A stretch of DNA of 64,000 nt, from NCBI RefSeq assembly GCF_042648505.1, contig NZ_JBHRXK010000007.1, positions 1 through 64,000 on the forward strand. Reading direction: 5' to 3'. Both the position numbers and the translations under genes were made by a program. The notes under the pieces are model-generated. The model was not told where the DNA came from, did no database searches, and saw nothing but the letters and a program-made list of their open reading frames with translations. Below are positions 25,861 to 34,786 of this stretch, in pieces (the first letter of the stretch is position 1; each line of letters begins with the position of its first letter). Source of the DNA: Lysobacter_L cavernae (lineage in GTDB: Bacteria; Pseudomonadota; Gammaproteobacteria; Xanthomonadales; Xanthomonadaceae).

Positions 25861-26849
25861 GGCGTCATTGTGCGGCGTAGCCGGGCGATCTGCGCACAGG
25901 CCTGCGCCGCGGCGATCAGGCTGGACGGGTCGGCCAGGCCCTTGCCGGCCAGTTCGAGCGCCGTGCCGTGATCGACCGCGACGCGCGGATAAGGCAGGCC
26001 GAGGGTCAGGTTGACCGCGCGCTCGAAGCCGCTGTACTTCAGCACCGGCAGGCCCTGGTCGTGGTACATCGCGACCACCGCATCGAAACCGCGCAGCTTG
26101 CTCGGCAGGAACGCCGTGTCGGCCGGCAGTGGGCCGATCAGGCGCATGCCTTCTGCGCGCAGACGCGCCAGTACCGGTTCGATCACGTCCAGCTCCTCGC
26201 GCCCGAGATGCCCGGCTTCGCCCGCGTGCGGATTGAGGCCGAGCACGGCGAGGGTGGGGGCGGCGATGCCGAAGTCCGCGACCAGCGCGGCGTGGGTGAT
26301 GTGCAGCGTGCGCGCCAGCGAATCCGATGTGATCGCATCGGCGACTTCGCGCAGCGGCAAGTGGGTGGTGGCCAGGGCGACGCGGACCACGTCGTTGGCC
26401 AGCATCATCACCACCTCACGCCCGGCCTGTTGCGCCAGCAGCTCGGTGGTGCCGGTGTAGGCGATGCCGCCGGCGTTGATCACGGCTTTGTTGACCGGGC
26501 CGGTCACCACGCCGTCGAATGCGCCGCGCAGGCAACCGTCGGCGGCGGCGTGCAGGGCGTCGATCACGGACGTGGCGTTGCGCGGGTCGGGCTGGCCGAA
26601 GGCGGGCTGGACGCGGTTGGGCACCGCCACCAGTGCCAGTTCGCCCGGCTGCAGGCTGGGCTGGCCCGGCGGGCGCAGGTGCAGCGGCAGGCCGAGCGCG
26701 TCGGCGGCGGCCTGCAGGGTGTGCGGATCGGCGAAGGCGGTCAGCGAATAATCGCGCGGCTGCTGTGCCAGCCGCACGCACAACTCCGGACCGACACCGG
26801 CCGGCTCGCCCGGAACCAGCGCGAGCCGAGCGGGCCGATCGCCGGACAT
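25857..26849 (-). CDS. pdxA: 4-hydroxythreonine-4-phosphate dehydrogenase
   Basis: PdxA oxidises 4-phosphohydroxythreonine in the DXP-dependent pyridoxal phosphate pathway. The 330-residue protein starts MSGDRPARLALVPGEPAGVGPELC; metal-binding histidines are visible in TTHLPLREV, LNPHAGEAG and MYHDQGLPVLKYSG. The start ATG 26849 lies one base after the surA stop; the open frame extends into surA in another frame and that part is not real. The stop overlaps the rsmA start. Confidence 0.97.
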   Translation of the reverse strand: MSGDRPARLALVPGEPAGVGPELCVRLAQQPRDYSLTAFADPHTLQAAADALGLPLHLRPPGQPSLQPGELALVAVPNRVQPAFGQPDPRNATSVIDALHAAADGCLRGAFDGVVTGPVNKAVINAGGIAYTGTTELLAQQAGREVVMMLANDVVRVALATTHLPLREVADAITSDSLARTLHITHAALVADFGIAAPTLAVLGLNPHAGEAGHLGREELDVIEPVLARLRAEGMRLIGPLPADTAFLPSKLRGFDAVVAMYHDQGLPVLKYSGFERAVNLTLGLPYPRVAVDHGTALELAGKGLADPSSLIAAAQACAQIARLRRTMTP

Positions 26850-26850
26850 C

Positions 26851-28212
26851 TCAGCCGCCGTTGGCGGGCGCCGGGGCCGGTGTCGCCGGCGCGGTGGCTT
26901 CGGCGGCCTTGCCGACGCGCACGTCGACGAAGGCTTCGCCGCGCATTTCGCGCAGGTAGCGGTTCCACTCGTCCTCGAGCTTGCGGCGGCCGATGGTCTC
27001 CTGGACCTGGGCACGGCGGTTCTGGTCGCCGACGTCGGCCTGGCGGGTGCCTTCCAGCTTGATCACGTGGTAGCCGGCCTGGGTGTGGACCGAGTCGGAG
27101 ACCTGGCCAGGCTGCAACGCCGCGACCGCGGCACCGAAGTCGGGGCCGAATTCGTCGCGGGTGAACCAGCCCAGTTCGCCGCCCTTGGCGCGCGAGGACG
27201 GATCCTGCGAGCTTTCCTTGGCCAGCTCGGCGAAATCGGCGCCGCCGGCCAGGCGCGCACGCAGGGTGTCGGCTTTGGCCTTGGCCTGCGCGTCGCTGGT
27301 GGTGTCATCGACGCGGATCAGGATGTGGCGGGCCTGGTACTGGGTGACCATGCTCGGGCCGGCCTGCGAGGCGTCGCGGGTCTCGACCAGCTTGAGCAGC
27401 TGGAAGCCGCTGGGGCCGCGGATCGGCGCGGTGACCTGGCCTGCACTCATGTTGCGCATGAGCTCGGCGAACGCATTCGGGATCTCGTCGATGCTGCGCC
27501 AGCCCAGGTCGCCGCCTTCCAGCGCGTTGGGGCTGTCGGAGTAGCGCACCGCGGCCGCGGCGAAGTCCATCTCGCCCTTGTCGATCAGGGCCTTCACGCC
27601 CTCGGCCTTCTTCTGCGCGGTGGCGATCTGCTCGGGCGTGGCGCCTTCGGGCAGGGCCACGAGGATGTGGGCGAGGTGGAACTGGGCGCCGGAGTTGGCC
27701 TGCGCGGCCAATGCCGCATCGACCTCGGCCTCGCTGACCGTGACACGGCTCTGGGCGAAGCGCTGGCGCAGGCGCTGGATCAGCAGTTCGTCGCGGATCG
27801 AGGTGCGGAAATCGTTGTACGAGGTGCCTTCTCGCGCCAGCTGCTGGCGCAGTTGCTCGACGCTGACCCGGTTCTGCGCGGCGATGCCGCCGATGGCCTG
27901 GTCGACCTCCTGGTCGGTGACGCGCACGCCGGTTTCCTGGGCGCGGGCCACCTGCAGCTTGGACAGCACCAGGCGCTCGAGCACCTGTTTTTCCAGCACG
28001 TCGCGCGGCGGCAGCTGACCGTCACGGCCGGCGTACTGGGCGAGGATGATGGCGACGGCACGATCCAGCTCGCTCTTGAGGATCACGCCCTCGTCGACCA
28101 CCGCGGCAATGCCGTCGATGGGCTGCACCTGGGCCATGGCGGGCGCGCTGAGCAGCGGAGCCGTGCCGGACAGCACGGCGGCTGCGAGGACACACGCGAG
28201 TAGTTTCTTCAT
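26851..28212 (-). CDS. surA: Periplasmic chaperone and peptidyl-prolyl isomerase SurA
   Basis: SurA carries unfolded outer-membrane proteins, including LptD, through the periplasm. The 453-residue protein has a signal peptide ending SAPAMAQV, an N-terminal chaperone region (DGIAAVVDEGVILKSELD), two parvulin domains at roughly residues 170-270 and 285-385 (AARYSDSPNALEGGDLGWR and AKESSQDPSSRAKGGELGWF) and a C-terminal helix with RRKLEDEWNRYLREMRGEA. A Pro/Ala tail ends it. ATG 28212 overlaps the lptD stop in an ATGA. Confidence 0.97.
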   Translation of the reverse strand: MKKLLACVLAAAVLSGTAPLLSAPAMAQVQPIDGIAAVVDEGVILKSELDRAVAIILAQYAGRDGQLPPRDVLEKQVLERLVLSKLQVARAQETGVRVTDQEVDQAIGGIAAQNRVSVEQLRQQLAREGTSYNDFRTSIRDELLIQRLRQRFAQSRVTVSEAEVDAALAAQANSGAQFHLAHILVALPEGATPEQIATAQKKAEGVKALIDKGEMDFAAAAVRYSDSPNALEGGDLGWRSIDEIPNAFAELMRNMSAGQVTAPIRGPSGFQLLKLVETRDASQAGPSMVTQYQARHILIRVDDTTSDAQAKAKADTLRARLAGGADFAELAKESSQDPSSRAKGGELGWFTRDEFGPDFGAAVAALQPGQVSDSVHTQAGYHVIKLEGTRQADVGDQNRRAQVQETIGRRKLEDEWNRYLREMRGEAFVDVRVGKAAEATAPATPAPAPANGG

Positions 28213-30698
28213 AGGGTCCGGTCGGAAGTAGGTTCGACTTGGCCGCCGCCGTTGTTGAGGCGCTCTGTCGAGGTGGGCGGCACGAGGTAGAGGTCGTCGC
28301 GGTCGTAGCCGAGGATACCACGGCGCAATACGCGCTCCGTGTTCTGGCCGGCTGAGCCCAGCCCCTTGAGCTCGAACTCGAACATGATCCGGGTGTCCAG
28401 CTCGCCGTCGCGGTTGCGCAGGTAGCGGCGGCCGATCAGCCGCGCCGCCAGGCAGCAGCTTTCCCACTGCACGCCGGCGATGGTTTCGAGCGGTTTCTTG
28501 TCGAGGATCGAGTAGTAGTAACGGCCGACCACGCTCCAGGTCTGGTTGATCGGGTACAGGAACGAGAAGTCGGCCTGCTCGAGCAGGTCCTTGCTCTCCG
28601 GCGGGTCGATGCCAGGACGAAAGGAGGTGTTGCGGCGGTAGCGGTAGGCGATGTTGACCACCCCGCTGTCGCGGAACAGGTAGCGTGCGCGCAGGCTGGC
28701 CATGTCCTCGCCGCGGAACTTGGGGTTCCACTGGTAGGTGGCGCCGATGGTCCAGCGGTCGCTGGGCGACACGCTGGCGTCGGCGATCCAGGCCGACTTG
28801 CCTTGTTCGACCGGGATCTCGCCTGGCACGACGACGAGGCTGTCATCAAGGTATTGGATCTGGCCAATGCTGGCTGCCAGCCGCTCGCGGCCATCGTCTT
28901 CGCTGATCAACCGGGTGGTCAGGGCGGCCGTGAGCTGGTTGGCGTCTGCCTGGCGGTCGGCACCGGTGTAGCGGTTGTCGCGGAACAGCTGGCCCCAGCT
29001 GAAGGTCATTGTGCGCGTATCGAAAATCGGCAGCCCATCCTGATTGCGGTATGGCGCGTTCAGATAGTAGATGCGCGGCTCCAATGTGTGCAGATAGTGA
29101 TCCCCACGGATCTGCGTGTTGCGATCGAAGTACAGGCCCGCGTCCAGCGAGGCGATTGGCAGGCTGCGGCTGGGATTTCTGTCGTAGAACCGCGTATCCA
29201 GATCTGGCGTATAGGGAATGCCGTTTTCGATGGCATAGGCCCTGGCGCGGGTCGTTGCAATTTGCGCGGCGCCATCGCCATCGAGCTGATAGCCGGTGTA
29301 GCGCCAAGCCAGTTTTGGACGGATGAACCAACTCGCCCCTTCCAGGGGCATGCTGATGAAGGGTTTGAGATCGAAGCGGCTGCCACCTGAGAAGACATCG
29401 TGCTCAAAACGCACGGCCTCCGAGTCGACACCGGCCTCGAACCACTGGCCCACAGGCTGGGCCCAGCTGACATAGGCCCGTGGCAGACGATCGAAAGCCA
29501 GATTGCGTTCGGTCAAGGTGTAATCGGCCAATTGGTTGTGGTCGGCCATGAGACCGGCCTGCCAGTAGCGGCCCCGGCCATACAGGCCCAAGTTGCTGCG
29601 GATGGTCGAGGTGGAAATGCCGTACAGGCTGCTGCTGAAGTCTTCGAAGTAGTGGGTGTCGCTGACCCACGCCAGGTTGGTATTGGCATACCAGCTGCTG
29701 TTCAAATTGTGTGCGGCCGTGAGCAGGAACTGGCCGCGGTTTTTCTCCGGCAGGCTCGACATCGGCGTGCCGACTTCCGGATTGAGGTACCGATCCGGCT
29801 CGTTCCCGGGAAGGCGGTCGTCGGGCATCCAGGTCCCGGACACCTCGCCACGACCCTGGGGATACAACCAGCGGAACTCGCCGCCGAGCAGCCCGCCGCG
29901 ATCGCTCATGTAGCGCGGGTACAGCGTGGCGTCGTAGTTCGGCGCCAGGTTGAGGTAGATCGGCTGGCGGTAGTCGAAGCCGTTGCGGTTGGACAGGGAT
30001 ATCTGCGGATAGAGCAGACCGGTGCGACGGCGGTCGTCGACCGGGAACATGAACCACGGCACGTACAGCACCGGCACCTTGCCGATGCGCACGGTGGCGT
30101 TGCGCGCCACGCCCATGCCTTCCTCGGTGTCGATGTCGATGCGGTGCGCGCGCAGTTCCCAGGCGCGTTGCGAGGGTGCGCAGGTCGAATAGGTCGAGCC
30201 GACCAGCGCACCTTTCGCGCCGTTGAGTTCGATGCGCTCGGCGCCGCCGTTGCCGCGGCGCTCGGTGAGCTGGTACTGCAGGTCCTCGATGCGGTGGACG
30301 TCGGCGATCTGGTCGCCTTCGGCGCGTTCGGCGACGATGCGCATGCCGGTGTCCTGGTAGCGCACGTTGCCTTCGGCGGTGTACCTGCCGGTCTCTTCGT
30401 TGTAGGTCAGCTTGTCGGTGCCGAGGAACTGGTCGCCGCGGTTGAGCTTGACGTTGTCCTGGACGACGAGGTCCTCGTCCTTGGCGCCGCGCTCGAGTTG
30501 CCCGCCGTCGATATCGGTCGGCTCCAACGCGCGCTGCTCGATCCCGCCTATCGGCGTCGGCGCGTCGTTGAAGGCGGGCACGGCGTCGATGATCGGACAC
30601 AGCCCCCAGTTCTCTTCGTCATCGCCGTCGGCCGCGTAGGCAGGCAGTGCCAGCGCGATGCACAGCGACAACGGGAGCAGGCGAAGGGGTTTGCGCAC
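28209..30698 (-). CDS. lptD: LPS assembly outer-membrane protein LptD
   Basis: LptD with LptE inserts lipopolysaccharide into the outer leaflet. The 829-residue protein starts at GTG 30698 with a signal peptide ending LPAYAAD. The N-terminal periplasmic OstA-type domain includes NRGDQFLGTDKLTYNEETGR; a 26-strand-type barrel follows. The four cysteines needed for correct disulfide rearrangement appear conserved: one in NWGLCP (Cys34), one in STCAPSQ, and the vicinal pair in WESCCLAAR. It heads the lptD-surA-pdxA-rsmA-apaG-apaH series. Confidence 0.96.
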   Translation of the reverse strand: MRKPLRLLPLSLCIALALPAYAADGDDEENWGLCPIIDAVPAFNDAPTPIGGIEQRALEPTDIDGGQLERGAKDEDLVVQDNVKLNRGDQFLGTDKLTYNEETGRYTAEGNVRYQDTGMRIVAERAEGDQIADVHRIEDLQYQLTERRGNGGAERIELNGAKGALVGSTYSTCAPSQRAWELRAHRIDIDTEEGMGVARNATVRIGKVPVLYVPWFMFPVDDRRRTGLLYPQISLSNRNGFDYRQPIYLNLAPNYDATLYPRYMSDRGGLLGGEFRWLYPQGRGEVSGTWMPDDRLPGNEPDRYLNPEVGTPMSSLPEKNRGQFLLTAAHNLNSSWYANTNLAWVSDTHYFEDFSSSLYGISTSTIRSNLGLYGRGRYWQAGLMADHNQLADYTLTERNLAFDRLPRAYVSWAQPVGQWFEAGVDSEAVRFEHDVFSGGSRFDLKPFISMPLEGASWFIRPKLAWRYTGYQLDGDGAAQIATTRARAYAIENGIPYTPDLDTRFYDRNPSRSLPIASLDAGLYFDRNTQIRGDHYLHTLEPRIYYLNAPYRNQDGLPIFDTRTMTFSWGQLFRDNRYTGADRQADANQLTAALTTRLISEDDGRERLAASIGQIQYLDDSLVVVPGEIPVEQGKSAWIADASVSPSDRWTIGATYQWNPKFRGEDMASLRARYLFRDSGVVNIAYRYRRNTSFRPGIDPPESKDLLEQADFSFLYPINQTWSVVGRYYYSILDKKPLETIAGVQWESCCLAARLIGRRYLRNRDGELDTRIMFEFELKGLGSAGQNTERVLRRGILGYDRDDLYLVPPTSTERLNNGGGQVEPTSDRTL

Positions 30699-30824
30699 GC
30701 AGTGACCTTCGTCGGGAGGCGTCGGGAAAACGGGCCGCTAGCTTGCCGCATCCCTTGCAAGCGGGCAACGCGAGCACCATCTTGCCGTCATCTTCGTTCA
30801 TTTTCGCTGCCAGTGAGGGAAGCC

Positions 30825-31247
30825 ATGCCTTACCCATCCGATCAGACCTCTGCCCCGGTCGAAAAATCCGAGGCGCAGTGGCGCGAGCAGTTGTCGCCCG
30901 AGCAATACGCGGTCTGCCGCTGCTCGGCGACCGAGCGCGCCTTCACCGGCCGTTTCTGGAACCACAAGGAGGCCGGCACCTACACCTGCGTCGCCTGCGC
31001 CGCGCCGTTGTTCGCCGCGCAGAGCAAGTACGACTCCGGCAGCGGCTGGCCCAGTTATTGGCAACCGATCGCGGCCGAGGCGGTCAGCGAGCAGGCCGAC
31101 GACAGCCACGGCATGCACCGGATCGAGGTGAAGTGCGCGCGCTGCCAGTCGCACCTGGGGCATGTGTTCCCTGACGGGCCGCAGCCGACCGGCTTGCGCT
31201 ACTGCATCAATTCGGCGTCGCTGGACTTCGTGCCCGCGACCGGCTGA
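30825..31247 (+). CDS. msrB: Peptide-methionine (R)-S-oxide reductase
   Basis: MsrB reduces the R-epimer of methionine sulfoxide in proteins. The 140-residue protein shows SEAQWREQLSPEQYAVCR, two zinc-binding CxxC pairs (CVAC and CARC), SGSGWPSYWQPI, and the catalytic Cys127 in RYCINSASL. GAGGGA precedes ATG 30825; the much longer open frame upstream is antisense to lptD and not real. The gene diverges from lptD across 126 bases. MsrA is encoded separately at 41056. Confidence 0.96.
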   Translation: MPYPSDQTSAPVEKSEAQWREQLSPEQYAVCRCSATERAFTGRFWNHKEAGTYTCVACAAPLFAAQSKYDSGSGWPSYWQPIAAEAVSEQADDSHGMHRIEVKCARCQSHLGHVFPDGPQPTGLRYCINSASLDFVPATG

Positions 31248-31273
31248 CGCCTGCGCCCGATCCTGGCCGGCGC

Positions 31274-32194
31274 TCAGCCGCCGCTGTCGAGCAGTGCCGC
31301 CACGTGCGCCACGCTGCATTCGCGCAGCGCGGCCAGGTCGTAGCCGCCTTCCAGCATCGAGACGATGCGGCCCTGCGCGTGACGCGTGGCGATGCGGGCC
31401 AGCTCGACGGTGAGCCAGCGGTAGTCGTCCGTCTCCAGCTCGAGTTGCGCCAGCGGGTCGCGCTTGTGTGCATCGAAACCGGCGGAAACAAACAGCAGCT
31501 GCGGCCGGAACGATTCCAGCGCGGGCAGCAAATTGTCGCGCCAGGCCTTGCGGAAGGCCTCGCTGCCCGAGCCCGGCGGCAGCGGGACGTTGACGATGTT
31601 GCCGACGCCGCGCTCGTTGGCGTAACCGGTGTCGGGGTAGAGCGGCATCTGGTGCGAGCTCAGGTACATCACGCGCGGATCGGTGTCGAAGATCGCCTGG
31701 GTGCCGTTGCCGTGGTGCACGTCGAAGTCCACCACCGCCACGCGCGCCAGGCCGTGCTTGTCGCAGGCATGCGCGGCGGCGACCGCGATGTTGTTGAACA
31801 GGCAGAAGCCCATCGCCGCCGATTCGGTGGCGTGATGGCCAGGGGGGCGCACCGCGCAGAACGCGCGACGCGTGTCGCCGTGCATCACCGCGTCGACCGC
31901 GGCCACGCCGGCGCCGGCTGCGCGCAGGGCTGCCTCGGCTGAGCCCGGCGCGAGCACGGTGTCGGGGTCGAGGGCCGTCGGCGCATCCACCGGCGTGTCC
32001 AGCACCAGTGCCAGCAGGGCGTCGTCGTGCACGCGCAGCAACTGGCCGCGGCTGGCGCGCGGCGCCTCGTGCCAGTCGAGCGCGGTGAAGTGCTCGCGCA
32101 GGGCTTCCGTGACCGCGACCAGGCGCAAGGGCCGCTCGGCATGGCCGGGGCCGGGGTCGTGGCGGGTGCAGGCGGGGTGGCTGTAGACGTGCAC
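31274..32194 (-). CDS. Histone deacetylase-like (acetylpolyamine amidohydrolase family) protein
   Basis: The 306-residue zinc-dependent deacetylase has HDPGPGHAERPLR near the start, ARRAFCAVRPPGHHAT with the two active-site histidines, VVDFDVHHGNGTQAIF with metal-binding Asp and His, and FVSAGFDAHKRDPLA with the third ligand Asp. Bacterial members deacetylate polyamines, acetoin-type or unknown substrates. I place the start at GTG 32194, giving VHVYSHPACTRHDPG as in homologues; the open frame reaches ATG 32272 without a ribosome site. It lies downstream of the adenosyltransferase gene on the same strand. Confidence 0.88.
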   Translation of the reverse strand: MHVYSHPACTRHDPGPGHAERPLRLVAVTEALREHFTALDWHEAPRASRGQLLRVHDDALLALVLDTPVDAPTALDPDTVLAPGSAEAALRAAGAGVAAVDAVMHGDTRRAFCAVRPPGHHATESAAMGFCLFNNIAVAAAHACDKHGLARVAVVDFDVHHGNGTQAIFDTDPRVMYLSSHQMPLYPDTGYANERGVGNIVNVPLPPGSGSEAFRKAWRDNLLPALESFRPQLLFVSAGFDAHKRDPLAQLELETDDYRWLTVELARIATRHAQGRIVSMLEGGYDLAALRECSVAHVAALLDSGG

Positions 32195-32296
32195 GGCGCG
32201 CGGCGGGTCAGGCAGGCCCGATGTGGTGCGAGCGTGCCGCTGGGGGCATCGGATCGAGCTTGCAGCCGGCATCGGAGCGGATGCGGGCGCCCATGC

Positions 32297-32866
32297 TCAG
32301 CCCTTGCGGCGCTCGTGCTGCCACAGCACTTCGCCGTGACCGCTGGCGCGGGCGAGCACGCGGGCCAGCACGAACAGCAGGTCGGACAGGCGGTTGAGGT
32401 AGCGCACCGCTTCCGGCCGCACGGCTTCCAGGCGCGACAGCGCCACCGTCTCGCGCTCGGCGCGGCGCACCACCGTGCGGGCGATGTGGCAGCGCGCCGC
32501 GGCTTCGCCGCCGCCGGGCAGGATGAAATCCTTGAGCGGCGGCAGGTCTTCGTTGAAGGCGTCGAGTTGCTGCTCCAGGCGCTCGACGTCGGCATCGACG
32601 ATGGCGGCGTGGCCGGGGATGCACAGCTCGCCGCCGAGATCGAACAGCTGGTGCTGGACCGTGGTCAGCAGGTTGCGGATGTCATCCGGTACCTCGCTCG
32701 CCCTGCTGTCGCAGGCGAGGATCAGGCCGATGCAGGAGTTGGCCTCGTCGACCGTGCCGTAGGCGCCGACGCGGGCCGAGTCCTTGGCGACGCGACTGCC
32801 GTCGCCCAGACCGGTGGTGCCGTCGTCGCCGGTCCTGGTGTAGATCTTGGAAAGGCGGTTGCCCAC
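32297..32866 (-). CDS. Cob(I)alamin adenosyltransferase, PduO type
   Basis: The 189-residue trimeric enzyme adds the 5'-deoxyadenosyl group to cob(I)alamin. Motifs are KIYTRTGDDGTTGLGDGSRV with the ATP-binding TRTGDxGTT, GAYGTVDEANSCIG, and FILPGGGEAAARCHIARTVVRRAER, followed by YLNRLSDLLFVLAR. The start is GTG 32866, preceded by AAGGCGG; the open frame continues far upstream but overlaps the next gene. It may be translated with the membrane protein gene whose stop is eight bases before. Confidence 0.95.
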   Translation of the reverse strand: MGNRLSKIYTRTGDDGTTGLGDGSRVAKDSARVGAYGTVDEANSCIGLILACDSRASEVPDDIRNLLTTVQHQLFDLGGELCIPGHAAIVDADVERLEQQLDAFNEDLPPLKDFILPGGGEAAARCHIARTVVRRAERETVALSRLEAVRPEAVRYLNRLSDLLFVLARVLARASGHGEVLWQHERRKG

Positions 32867-32874
32867 GGGCCGCC

Positions 32875-33468
32875 TTACACCGTCTGCGCGCGCAGCACCG
32901 GCAGGCGCTGGCGCAGCAGCGCGAAGCCACCGAACAGCAGCGCCGAGTAGAACAGCGTGCCCAGTACCGTCCACTGGAAGAACGGGATGCCGGCGACGTA
33001 AGCCGCGGCCAGGCCGGAGGCCGTCATCGGGTACAGCGGCACCGCCTGGAAGGCCCAGGCGCCGAAGTTGGTCACCACGAAGAACAGCACCGAACCGAGC
33101 AGCGAATAGCCCAGCACGCGGCCACCGCTGACGCGACCGCGCAGGTTCAGGGCGAGGGCGGTGGTGAGGGCGATGCACAGGTACACCAGCCAGATGCCGC
33201 CGCTGCCGAACCAGGAGGCGTAATCGCCACCGTTGATCGCGGCCAGCGCCAGGTCGGAGACGAGCAGGCCGACCAGCGGCACGATGAACGCCCAGCGCCT
33301 GGAGGCGAAGTAAGCGCCGCCGAACAGCGCGATCGCCTCGACTGGCGAGAAGTTTGGCGGGTGCGGGAGCAGGCGGGTCAGTGCGGCGATCACGATCAGG
33401 CCGGCGAGCACCAGCGGACCGGGGGCGAAGGACGTGCCGCGGGCGGCGGTGGGAAGAGTGCGGTTCAT
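32875..33468 (-). CDS. Membrane protein of the DUF6580 type (putative transport protein)
   Basis: This 197-residue protein has five or six hydrophobic segments with a conserved opening ALTRLLPHPPNFSPVEAIAL and FGGAYFASRRWAFIVPL. I recognise it as the family often annotated as DUF6580 putative transport protein; it resembles substrate-specific membrane components of vitamin transporters in general layout. It is followed within eight bases by PduO-type adenosyltransferase, so a link to cobalamin uptake is conceivable but unproven. ATG 33468 is chosen over GTG 33477; neither has a clear ribosome site. Confidence 0.75.
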   Translation of the reverse strand: MNRTLPTAARGTSFAPGPLVLAGLIVIAALTRLLPHPPNFSPVEAIALFGGAYFASRRWAFIVPLVGLLVSDLALAAINGGDYASWFGSGGIWLVYLCIALTTALALNLRGRVSGGRVLGYSLLGSVLFFVVTNFGAWAFQAVPLYPMTASGLAAAYVAGIPFFQWTVLGTLFYSALLFGGFALLRQRLPVLRAQTV

Positions 33469-33511
33469 GGCGTGCACGTTACTGACCGGCAGGAACCGTT
33501 AGCATAACGCA

Positions 33512-34786
33512 ATGCCTGTCGCGGACCCTTCATTTTCCCCTTCCATCGATGGATTGACCGACGCCACGCTGCACGACGTGCTGATTGTCGGCGGCGGTCT
33601 GGTCGGTGCCAGCCTGGCGATTGCACTGGAGCGCCTCGGCCTCGAGGTCGGCCTGATCGAAGCCGCCCCGCCAGGCGCGTTGCCGGCGGTGTTCGACGAG
33701 CGCAACCTCAGCTTTGCCGAGGCCACGGTCAATGCCTTGAGCGCGCTGGGCGTGCTGCAGAAGCTGAGCGCGCCCAGTGGCGCCATCGAGCGCATCCACA
33801 TCAGCCGGCGCGGCGACTTCGGCCGCAGCCTGCTCGACGCCGGCAAGTACGGGCGCCGCGAGTTCGGCCGGGTGGTGGTCGCGCGCGACTTCGGTGAAGC
33901 GCTGGAAGCGCGGCTGGCGGAGCTGCCGCGCCTGCGGCGTTACCGGCCGGCGCGTTTCCTCGGTCTGGCAACCGACGACGCGGTGCAGCGCGCGGTGTGT
34001 GTCTCAGACGGTGACGGCGAGCGCGTGCTGCGCGCCCGTCTGCTGGTCGCCGCCGACGGCACCCGCAGCGGCGTGCGCGCGGCGCTGGGTATCGGCAGCG
34101 ACGAGCACGATTACCGGCAGACCCTGTTCGTGACCCGCCTGCGCACCTCGCGCGGGCCCGACGGCACCGCTTACGAGCGCCTCGGCGAGCACGGCCCGAC
34201 CGCGCTGTTGCCGCGCGGCGATCGCCATTACGGCTTGATCCATGCCGTCGCCCGCGAAGACGCCGACGCCGTGGCTGCACTCGACGACAACGCTTTCCTC
34301 GCCCGCGCCCAGGAGGTGTTCGGCTGGCGCGCCGGTCGCTTCCTCGGTTGCGGCGCTCGCAGCGCGCACCCGGCGATCCGCGTGCTCGCACAGCGCACCA
34401 CCGCCGCGCGTGCGCTGCTGGTCGGCAACGCCGCCCAGACCATTCATCCGATCGGGGCGCAGGGCTTCAATCTGGGCCTGCGCGATGCGCTGACCCTGGC
34501 CGAACTGATCGAACACGCGCGTCGTGCCGACCCGACCGCCGACTGCGGCGATCCAGCCTTGCTGGCGGCCTATGTGGAGCGTCGCCGCGACGACCGCGAA
34601 CGCACGCTCGCGTTTTCCGATGGCCTGGCCCGCCTGACCGCCAACGACGCCCCGTTGTTGCGACCGTTGCGCAGCCTGGGGTTGTTCGCGACCGATCGCC
34701 TGCCCTCGGCACAGGCCTACCTGGTCGGCGGTGCCATGGGCTACCGCGGCGATGTGCCGGCGCTGTGCCGGCAGGTACAGGCATGA
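33512..34786 (+). CDS. ubiH: UbiH-type FAD monooxygenase (ubiquinone biosynthesis)
   Basis: The 424-residue flavoprotein has the FAD dinucleotide motif LIVGGGLVGASLAIALERLG, the middle DG motif LLVAADGTRSGVR, and the C-terminal NAAQTIHPIGAQGFNLGLRD that closes the FAD site. This resembles UbiH, which hydroxylates C6 of 2-octaprenylphenol during aerobic ubiquinone synthesis. Its stop overlaps the start of a second hydroxylase in an ATGA, the usual ubiH-ubiI order. Confidence 0.93.
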   Translation: MPVADPSFSPSIDGLTDATLHDVLIVGGGLVGASLAIALERLGLEVGLIEAAPPGALPAVFDERNLSFAEATVNALSALGVLQKLSAPSGAIERIHISRRGDFGRSLLDAGKYGRREFGRVVVARDFGEALEARLAELPRLRRYRPARFLGLATDDAVQRAVCVSDGDGERVLRARLLVAADGTRSGVRAALGIGSDEHDYRQTLFVTRLRTSRGPDGTAYERLGEHGPTALLPRGDRHYGLIHAVAREDADAVAALDDNAFLARAQEVFGWRAGRFLGCGARSAHPAIRVLAQRTTAARALLVGNAAQTIHPIGAQGFNLGLRDALTLAELIEHARRADPTADCGDPALLAAYVERRRDDRERTLAFSDGLARLTANDAPLLRPLRSLGLFATDRLPSAQAYLVGGAMGYRGDVPALCRQVQA

